The notes under the pieces were generated by a model. That model did no database searches. It saw only the letters and a program-made list of their open reading frames with translations, and had not been told where the DNA came from. A stretch of DNA of 8,674 nucleotides. Origin: Holosporales bacterium (GTDB lineage: Bacteria > Pseudomonadota > Alphaproteobacteria > UBA3830 > JAIRMZ01). The position numbers and the translations under genes are program-made. Of the stretch, positions 1 to 6,800 are shown piece by piece. Each line of letters starts with the position of its first letter. Position 1 is the stretch's first letter. Location of the stretch: contig JAISRK010000025.1 of assembly GCA_031273665.1 (NCBI GenBank), positions 1-8,674 on the forward strand, written 5' to 3'.

Positions 1-163
1 ACTATTTCGAGATTATAGTCGAGCTTCGAAAGGGGAATAGACGTATTTACGACGCATGAGCACGCGAGTCCTCTGTATCCAGAACCAAGATGATGTGGTA
101 GCGTCGTCGCAAGGTGAGCAGCAGATACGCAAAAAGAAATATGCACAAAGGACTGAAAAGTCT

Positions 164-1573
164 ATGCACGTTGTAACACGTTTTGCGCCTTCTCCAACAG
201 GAGCCCTGCATCTAGGGTCAGCAAGAACGGCTCTATTCAATTGGTTGTTCGCGCGTCATCACCACGGTACTTTTTTGCTCCGCATTGAAGACACCGATCG
301 CGAGCGGTCAACAGAAGCGTCCATTCAAACGATTTTTAATGCCCTAACGTGGCTCAACCTTCCTTGGGATCAAGAGGTCGTGTTTCAATTTTCACGTGCG
401 GCACTACATGCGGCAGCCGCTCATCGATTGGTAAAAGAAGGAAAAGCTTACTATTGCTACGCTACACCAGAAGAGCTCGAGCAAATGCGCGCGGAGGCAA
501 AAGTCAAAGGTCTGCCCCCGAAATACAACGGACTTTGGCGTGATCGCTCCGTAGATCAGGCTCCTGTGGGCGTTGCTCCTGTTGTTCGGCTGAAAATGCC
601 GCAACAGGGCGAAACACACGTCAACGACCTGGTCCAAGGACCTGTCACGGTCAACAACGCACAACTAGATGACATGGTATTGCTGAGAAGTGATGGAACG
701 CCGACGTATATGCTCTCTGTTGTTGTCGATGATCATGAAGCGGGAGTCACACACGTTATCCGAGGGGACGATCATCTCACCAACACGTTTCGCCAGCTAC
801 AGCTTTACACGGCGTTGGGCTGGACTGCCCCGCAATTTGCACATATTCCTCTGATCCACGGAGCGGACGGAGCAAAGCTCTCTAAGCGTCACGGAGCGGT
901 CAGTGTCGATTCGTATCAAGCCCTGGGATATCTGCCAGAGGCTATGTGTAATTGCTTGCTCCGGCTGGGCTGGGGCCACGGTGATGATGAAATCATCTCT
1001 CGCGAGCAAGCAATCGCGTGGTTTGACATCGTCCATGTAGGAAAAGCGCCAGCGCGATTTGAGTTAGCGCGACTGGACCATTTAAACGCGCATTACATGC
1101 GGGCACTCCCTGATATCGATCTTATTGAACGCCTCAAGCCCTTTTTAACGGTCCCTTTGAGCTCAGAACACCATCAGCGGCTGCTGAAAGGGCTTCCGAG
1201 TCTAAAGCAGCGCGCAAAAACGCTGGTAGATCTCGCAAAAACCGCAACGCCCTACCTGATAGAGGCTCCCCTTTGCTATGTGCCCGAAGCGCTGGAGGTG
1301 CTTCGTCTTCCGGAAAGCCAAACCATGATCACTGCAGCCCTATCGCTACTGGCGGACGCCCCATGGACGATCTCGACATTGGAAGCCGCCCTTCGGAACC
1401 TTGCAGAAACAAACGGCCTGGGCTTTGGCAAACTCGCACAGCCTTTACGTTGGGCTTTAACCGGATGTAAAGTGTCTCCTGGTATTTTCGAAGTTCTAGA
1501 GATTTTAGGGCAGAGCGAATCGCTTGCACGCTTGCGAAACGCTTGTGATCCTGAATCCCATAGGAGGCTATGA
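164..1573 (+). CDS. gltX: Glutamyl-tRNA synthetase (GltX)
   Basis: This cytoplasmic class I aminoacyl-tRNA synthetase charges tRNA(Glu), and in many alphaproteobacteria also tRNA(Gln), with glutamate using ATP. The 469-residue product matches the usual family length. The HIGH-type signature is HLGS at residues 16-19, inside FAPSPTGALHLGSART. It is followed by the family motif IEDTDRERST (41-50) and by the KMSKS-type loop KLSKR (238-242). The region around residues 98-126 has only one cysteine, so the zinc site of the E. coli enzyme is absent. The anticodon-binding C-terminal half (about 310-469) is helical as expected. I chose the ATG at 164 because the catalytic fold starts immediately after it and AAAGGA lies at 147-152. 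The frame stays open back to an ATG at 56, but those 36 extra residues look unrelated to the family. The stop overlaps the next gene by one base. Many alphaproteobacteria carry two GltX paralogues, and I cannot tell which one this is. Confidence 0.97.
   Translation: MHVVTRFAPSPTGALHLGSARTALFNWLFARHHHGTFLLRIEDTDRERSTEASIQTIFNALTWLNLPWDQEVVFQFSRAALHAAAAHRLVKEGKAYYCYATPEELEQMRAEAKVKGLPPKYNGLWRDRSVDQAPVGVAPVVRLKMPQQGETHVNDLVQGPVTVNNAQLDDMVLLRSDGTPTYMLSVVVDDHEAGVTHVIRGDDHLTNTFRQLQLYTALGWTAPQFAHIPLIHGADGAKLSKRHGAVSVDSYQALGYLPEAMCNCLLRLGWGHGDDEIISREQAIAWFDIVHVGKAPARFELARLDHLNAHYMRALPDIDLIERLKPFLTVPLSSEHHQRLLKGLPSLKQRAKTLVDLAKTATPYLIEAPLCYVPEALEVLRLPESQTMITAALSLLADAPWTISTLEAALRNLAETNGLGFGKLAQPLRWALTGCKVSPGIFEVLEILGQSESLARLRNACDPESHRRL
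1562..1567 (+). promoter_or_regulatory. Shine-Dalgarno for the small membrane protein gene
   Basis: AGGAGG lies within the last codons of gltX. It is 5 nt from the ATG at 1573 but only 2 nt from the ATG at 1570, so it favours 1573 as the start. The arrangement suggests translational coupling to gltX. Confidence 0.7.
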
Positions 1574-1761
1574 TGGACGAAGTGACGATGCGGCTCGAAG
1601 AGACGCCACTTCTTGTGAAATTTGAATGTAATGTCCTGCAGTCCGTTAACGACAACCACGACACCTTTCTCAACCGCTTCAAGCGTGTTGTTCCTGCCAT
1701 CGGCGGTATACTTTTTATCCTAGTATTTTTAGGTTTTATTGTATGGATGGCAATGCCATAA
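1573..1761 (+). CDS. Small single-pass membrane protein of unknown function, 62 aa
   Basis: I do not recognise this family. The product starts MDEVTMRLEETPLLVKFECN and has a polar, mildly acidic N-terminal part (about 1-35). A short basic patch (NRFKR, 34-38) leads into one hydrophobic helix (about 39-60, VVPAIGGILFILVFLGFIVWMA), after which the protein ends almost at once. This layout fits a tail-anchored inner-membrane protein with its N-terminal part in the cytoplasm (inference from the basic patch before the helix). A perfect AGGAGG sits 5 nt upstream of the chosen ATG; an ATG at 1570 in the same frame would add one residue. The start overlaps the gltX stop (TGATG), and the stop lies 13 nt before the protease gene, so all three are probably co-expressed. 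The strong Shine-Dalgarno and tight packing are the main evidence that it is a real gene. No function can be assigned from sequence alone. Confidence 0.72.
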   Translation: MDEVTMRLEETPLLVKFECNVLQSVNDNHDTFLNRFKRVVPAIGGILFILVFLGFIVWMAMP

Positions 1762-1762
1762 C

Positions 1763-1768
1763 AAGGAG
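1763..1768 (+). promoter_or_regulatory. Shine-Dalgarno for rseP-like gene
   Basis: AAGGAG lies 6 nt before the ATG at 1775, in the 13-nt gap after the small gene. It supports this start for the protease. Confidence 0.75.
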
Positions 1769-1774
1769 TGAGAT

Positions 1775-2872
1775 ATGAACTGGTTATTGGATGCATCTTT
1801 TTATGTCATTCCATTTTTACTCATTTTTACTCTTGTGACGTTTATCCATGAGTTAGGGCATTTTTGGATTGCACGCCGCAATAAAATAGCGATACAAGTC
1901 TTTTCCATTGGTTTCGGACCAGAGATTTTCGGCTATACAGATCAATTAAATACACGGTGGCGTCTGAGTGCTATTCCTCTTGGGGGATACGTCTTGATCG
2001 ATGAGGATTCGGCGGAATCTCAGGACAACGAACCTAAAAAGACGCCTTGGCAGCATTTTTGCGTCAGTGTGGCAGGACCCTTGAGTAATTACCTGTCGGC
2101 TGTCATTCTCCTTGGGGGCATCTACGCGATGGTTGGCCGTCCTGAGTCTCCCTTAATGGTGCGCGAAACGGTAAAGGACTCTCCTGCGGCCGCGGCCGGC
2201 ATCCTTTCGGGAGATGTGATTACACACGTTAATGCGACTCCCATCACGACTTTCCGTGAGTTACGCAATGTTTTAGGCAGGGGCATCCCTGATGCGCCTA
2301 TCTCTATCCGATTATTGCGTGATGAGGAGACGATAGAAATGCGTCTCGTGCCTGCTTACACTGAGAAAAACAACGTCTTTGGGTTCCCTGTGCCTGTTTT
2401 TTCCATAGGCGTTTTTCTGGCAGAAGGAAAGATCCAGACGCTATCGTGTTTTACCGCTTTATGGTACGGACTCAAGGACGTCTACATCATGTCGGCAGAT
2501 ATGGCCGCAGCACTGGGAGGGATTTTTGTCGGAACGCAGCCTGTAGGTACCTTGGGAGGCCCTGTCAGGATCGCCGAAATGGTTGGGGAAATCTCGAAAT
2601 CTGGGAGCTGGACGCATATTCTGCTCTTTATCGTCACCCTCTCCGTCAATCTAGGCCTTGTGAATTTATTCCCCTTCCCCGGGCTTGATGGAGGAACAGC
2701 GGCATTATGCCTATTCGAATGTGTGTTTGGCCGCCCCTTAAGCAACCGTGTACGAGAAGTCATCGGGTACTTCGGCTTTGTCATCATCGGTATGTTGATG
2801 GCGCTTTCTCTGGGAAACGATTTATGGCAGATGTCAATATTTCAGAAACTCTGGCGTTTCTTAGGCTTCTAA
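1775..2872 (+). CDS. rseP: RseP/MmpA-family site-2 intramembrane zinc metalloprotease
   Basis: This inner-membrane protease cuts substrates within their membrane segment. In E. coli RseP completes degradation of the anti-sigma factor RseA, and in Caulobacter MmpA processes PodJ; the substrate here is unknown. The zinc motif HELGH is at residues 25-29 inside the first membrane helix. The second catalytic motif, NLFPFPGLDGG, is at 297-307 with Asp305 as the expected third zinc ligand. The conserved membrane-reentrant stretch GGYVLIDEDS (70-79) and VAGPLSNYLSAVILL (99-113) are present. One PDZ domain spans about 125-200 (SPAAAAGILSGDVITHVNATPI). The length of 365 residues and single PDZ match the short form seen in rickettsia-like and other alphaproteobacteria, unlike the two-PDZ E. 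coli protein of about 450 residues. All catalytic residues are intact. The gene is last in the gltX block, and its final 12 bases overlap the end of tssA on the other strand. Confidence 0.96.
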   Translation: MNWLLDASFYVIPFLLIFTLVTFIHELGHFWIARRNKIAIQVFSIGFGPEIFGYTDQLNTRWRLSAIPLGGYVLIDEDSAESQDNEPKKTPWQHFCVSVAGPLSNYLSAVILLGGIYAMVGRPESPLMVRETVKDSPAAAAGILSGDVITHVNATPITTFRELRNVLGRGIPDAPISIRLLRDEETIEMRLVPAYTEKNNVFGFPVPVFSIGVFLAEGKIQTLSCFTALWYGLKDVYIMSADMAAALGGIFVGTQPVGTLGGPVRIAEMVGEISKSGSWTHILLFIVTLSVNLGLVNLFPFPGLDGGTAALCLFECVFGRPLSNRVREVIGYFGFVIIGMLMALSLGNDLWQMSIFQKLWRFLGF

Positions 2873-3871
2873 CCTCTTTAGCATCGTCCAAAGACGCGTG
2901 ATACAGACTATTGGCGCCTCTGTATCGTCTGGTGCTTGTTCCATTAGTGTGTCTAAAGGATGTTGTGCCACAACGAGCGCGCTTTTTAACAGCAAAGGAA
3001 TAGGGCTCTGGGCAACGTGTTTTTCAAAGAACACGACGAGACGTTTTAATTCTTGAAGTGCTTGATCTTCTGAGAGATCTGTTTCCCGTGGCGTACCGAG
3101 TTGCTGCGTGCTAATCTCGGAACTCGACTGGGACCGCTTCAAAGTGCCCACCAACAGCGCCTTCGCCTCTTGGAATATCCCTGAAATGCTCTTAAAGCTC
3201 GGCCCCGCATCGTGACTGAGCGTATCCAAGGTGGTACAGAAACTTTTTAGCGCCTCTTCTGCACTATTCAGTGTCGCATGTAGCTCTTGAACAGCATCAT
3301 GAGGAATAGAGAGCAGGTTTTTCATCAGCTGCTGCAGCCCGTCATTAGTCTGTTTATCAATTTTGGATTGATATTGCGCCATACGCCACGAGGAAAGAGT
3401 TACTGCTGACGTTCCCAGCGGTAAAAGCACTAACTTATCCGGCATTTTTTCGGCAAATAGAAACAAAGGAGAGAGGCGATGTTCCATCCCTCCATCAGCA
3501 GCGATCTGGGGGTACATCGTCGTCCAATGCGCTTCGGCAAAATCGCGGAGAAAGAGGAATCCCTCTGCGAGCGCTGACCACCCGCGTTGCATCACCCAAG
3601 CTTCAACAAGCCACAGCGCAATCTGTAAGTCCTTGGACTGCTTTGTCAGTGCTTGGCAACAGAGACGCTCCACTTGGGGCCAATCTGCTTTTTTAAGGTC
3701 CGTTGCCCAGATACCTTGTGATAGATGCGGGTTATCTTCACGACGTGCCTCTCGAATCAGGTCGTAGAGAGAGTCGTAATATAAAGAACAGCCCGCCGGA
3801 GATTTCCCCAGAAATGGCGTCAAAAGGGCCTTATTCGCTGCGGGTATAACACCCTTATTTGCTGTGGGCAT
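2861..3871 (-). CDS. tssA: Type VI secretion protein TssA (ImpA N-terminal domain)
   Basis: TssA proteins act in the cytoplasm at the T6SS baseplate and membrane complex. They prime or coordinate polymerisation of the Hcp tube and the TssB/C sheath. The 336-residue product has an ImpA_N domain at about 24-138: SPAGCSLYYDSLYDLIREARRED, then GIWATDLKKADWPQVERL, then the typical SKDLQIALWLVEAW (79-92) and a Trp-containing HWTTMYPQ (115-122). A central helical region follows (about 160-250). A low-complexity linker rich in Ser, Gln and Thr (about 246-268) leads to a C-terminal helical domain, ALQELKRLVVFFEKHVAQSPIPLLLKSALVV (271-301). That resembles the EPhSP-type C-terminal region of short TssA proteins. 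I see no membrane helix, so it is not the membrane-anchored VasL-like type. The start is supported by GGAGGG at 3881-3876. The first 17 bases overlap the end of tssM. The assignment rests on motifs, and the exact TssA subclass is uncertain. Confidence 0.9.
   Translation of the reverse strand: MPTANKGVIPAANKALLTPFLGKSPAGCSLYYDSLYDLIREARREDNPHLSQGIWATDLKKADWPQVERLCCQALTKQSKDLQIALWLVEAWVMQRGWSALAEGFLFLRDFAEAHWTTMYPQIAADGGMEHRLSPLFLFAEKMPDKLVLLPLGTSAVTLSSWRMAQYQSKIDKQTNDGLQQLMKNLLSIPHDAVQELHATLNSAEEALKSFCTTLDTLSHDAGPSFKSISGIFQEAKALLVGTLKRSQSSSEISTQQLGTPRETDLSEDQALQELKRLVVFFEKHVAQSPIPLLLKSALVVAQHPLDTLMEQAPDDTEAPIVCITRLWTMLKRLEA
3829..3868 (-). repeat. Imperfect 16-nt direct repeat, 24-nt period, at the tssM/tssA junction
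   Basis: On the minus strand CCCACAGCAAATAAGG (3868-3853) recurs as CCCGCAGCGAATAAGG (3844-3829), matching at 14 of 16 bases. In the tssA frame this gives the duplicated peptide PTANKG / PAANKA at residues 2-7 and 10-15. In the tssM frame both copies carry an in-frame TAA: the real tssM stop at 3857-3855 and a second at 3833-3831. A small tandem duplication is the simplest reading, though chance cannot be excluded. Confidence 0.5.
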
Positions 3872-6800
3872 AGCGCCCTCCGATAACCGCAGGAAAGCTG
3901 GACGGAAAGACGGGGAATTCCATAGGAACCCACTTATCTCTCTCTCTCTTCAGCGGCGTGAGCTTGATATAAACGACCGCATTCCCAGAAGCAACAGCGC
4001 GACCAGTGCTTGATCGGGTAACGGTTGGAATTGCAAACTTTAATATCACACCTTCACCGGAAGTATCTTGTCGTGGAACGGCATGCGCTGCTACAAGTCG
4101 GAAAAGCGCCATCTTCCCTCCATACGAGAACGCAGCGGTTTTCCCGAAAACTCCAAGAGCGGGATCATTTTTGTCCAGCACAGGCACTTGAGAACTCTCG
4201 TTCGCCCACCGGAAGACAATCTCTATTGGATCGCCCAGATGCCAAATGACTTCTTTTTGCGGTGACATCACATCAATGGTATTTTTGCCCCATTTAACCT
4301 TCCAGTCGACAATTTGCTGGCCATAGATCTCTTGCTCTTGCATCACCCGGAATTGCACACGGAACCCAAGAATCGCAGCTGCTGGATCATGCGTTTTTTC
4401 GTTCGCCACCAGCAACTTCAAGAATTTTTGCACAGAAGAGAAGCGTTCAAGACACATGCATATACGCTTTTCCTCTTTTGTAGGACGAGGTTGACCACTC
4501 AGAGCAAACCGTACATCGGCCGCAAACACATCATAAAGCTGTGTGAGCTTCTCAATGGAGCTGATCGTGGCATCAGGCTCGGTCGTATATACATCGTCGG
4601 AGAAGGGAAAACGACCTTCGAGCGTATCATGGAAGTGTTCCGCGATTTCTTTGTAATACAATAAAGCCATTTCTGCCGACACTTCCTCTGCACGCGTTAA
4701 CAACGCACGGGCTATGTCTGCGCGTTGATCTAAGAAGAAGTCGCCGCTTTTGCCCGAGACGCTTTCGAATATTTTCTTAGAAGCCTGAGGATCTACATTT
4801 TTCAAGTCCGTCGTGACGAAGTTTTCCAGAACAGCTATGGAATTCCCGGGTTTTTTCTTGTCGTAGTCGTCTACCTGTTGAATCAATGTCCGCCATTTGG
4901 TCAGAAGATTGTCATTGTGCTTTTGTCTGCACAGTGGATCTATCGCTAAAAGCGTAATCAACGGATCCGCAAGATCTTTCGCCAAAAAGCGTATACGCTC
5001 GCGTTGCGCCGATAAGTAATTTTGTAATTGATTGCTATCGTGCACCTGGAATCCCGCGTAATTTGCCGGATCGCGTCCATTCCAAGAAGCAAAAAGATTA
5101 CCCTTTGTGGTGTAGGGGCCATCCGCCTCGAGAATATCATCTAATTTCTCGAGTAATTGATACGCCTGATCCAGAATCAGCGCCGTTAATCGGCCATCGT
5201 ACATCCGTCGAGAGCGAACATGCTCTAGAAACTGCAGAATCTTCGAGAAATACGCCGTCACTTCTCGTAGATTCGCCGCTTGCAATCGCAACCGTTCTTC
5301 CGCACTGGACGCGGACACCCGCGTATCGTTTTCGTCTTCAAGAAGCTGCGCCCGTGCGACCAAGATTTGCACGACGGGGGTCAGTGTGCGGTGCGCGATA
5401 TCTCCGTAAACCTCACGCATATCTTCATCGAAGGTATCAAGCCGTGTTTCGACAAAATCCGTATACGCATCGACCAGACGTGCAGCTTCTCTCAGAATCC
5501 GACTATCCCAATAAAGGATTTTCCCCCTGGGAACTACCGTTTTAAGCTCCTTTGGCTTAGCGACAACCATAAAGGGTTCTGCCAGCAACTTCTGCAAGTC
5601 TTGGCTCAGGCGAACAAAACCAGAAGAAGGCCCCAAAACAATAGTGCCTTTTTTGTTGGCAAACAGGCGTCCTGTCAGCGGTGTGTCGATAGCAACCAGA
5701 CGGCGTCGAAAAGACTTGAGTTCCTTTTCTCCACGTTGCAAGAGCTCGTTGACAAATTTACGCCCTAAGACCTCAGAATCCTCCATTAGACTAAGCGTCT
5801 GAACATAATCCCCTCCTGGATCAAAATGTTCTCGGCTCCACCAATCCAAAGATGGATCTCTGATATATGTCAAAAGACTCTGCATTTTGGAGGCTAGGTC
5901 CGCTACTTGCGTGGCCGTTAATTCCGCTGTGGGATGGTGCAGAATCGACGCCAACTGCGTAATTTTTTGGGCAAGCACATTGATGACCTCCCAGGTTTCC
6001 TTTGCAAATAGTCGGTGCAGAAAACGAGTGTACAACTCGATCAACGCTGTTCGCACTTCAGGCGCATATTTCTTGATATCGAATTCTTTGAAGTTGGTAT
6101 AGCCATCTGGCCTACGGCCATTCAACAACCCCGTTGCTGTAAAATCGATATTAAAGAGGTAAGAAGTTAATGCGCGAATATGCTCTCGATCCTCACGTTT
6201 TTGCAATAAGTTGTAGGTAGCGCTGCCCTTTTCAAGCTCCATAAACTTCTGAACATGCTCTCGAAATGCCCTATACTCCTCCGTTTCTGTCGGGAGAACG
6301 GCGACAAATTGCCTGTTGCTTTGAGCTCCTTTTTTTATCGTTTCTTTGCGTATATTACGGGCATTAATCGTTAAATCGAGATGCATAATCCGCAATACGA
6401 CATGATCAAAGGTCAAGAGCATCGCCTCCGAAACCCGTTTATCCAGATGAGAGAACCAGGATGTCGGCAAAAAGAAGCACGAAAGATTGGAATCGATCGT
6501 ATTCATTGTGAGCAGCATTTTACGCGTCTCACGTACTAAGCGCGCCTGGTCTTCCGGCGTCGCCACGTGCTTTTCGACAGTCCGGAGTTTTATGAGCATA
6601 TCTTTGACAATATTCAACGTACTTTCTAAGTCTGTTGATTTTCTATGGAGTGCGTCATGCGCTTGATGGCTACCAAATAAAAGCAGGAGAGCACCGGCGA
6701 TCATCAACCCCCGAAGCCATGGTGTTGCTTTGGTTGTTCCGTGCACAAGATTCAGCCGTAGAGGTCGCGCTAGGTGCGTTTCTTGGAAAATCTTCGTGTC

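Noticed and set aside
5..31. Short inverted repeat TTTCGA ... TCGAAA near the window edge, a possible operator or hairpin before gltX.
   Set aside because: Six-base arms with a 15-nt spacer are expected by chance, and no -35/-10 pair or terminator T-run accompanies it.
56..163. A 36-residue N-terminal extension of GltX starting at the ATG at 56.
   Set aside because: The extra residues resemble nothing in the family, the catalytic domain begins right at the ATG at 164, and AAAGGA sits 11 nt before 164 while no good Shine-Dalgarno precedes 56.
13..240. A 75-residue open frame on the minus strand over the gltX start.
   Set aside because: It overlaps the conserved start of gltX, its product has no recognisable features, and it has no supporting context.
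1276..1796. Two minus-strand open frames over the end of gltX and the small gene, of 127 and 155 codons.
   Set aside because: They run antisense to gltX and to the start of the protease gene, and their composition and products show no family features.
5127..5153. Perfect 8-bp inverted repeat CTCGAGAA ... TTCTCGAG with an 11-nt loop inside tssM.
   Set aside because: It comes from two Leu-Glu codon pairs (CTC GAG is itself palindromic) in the coding sequence and has no T-run, so it is unlikely to be a terminator.
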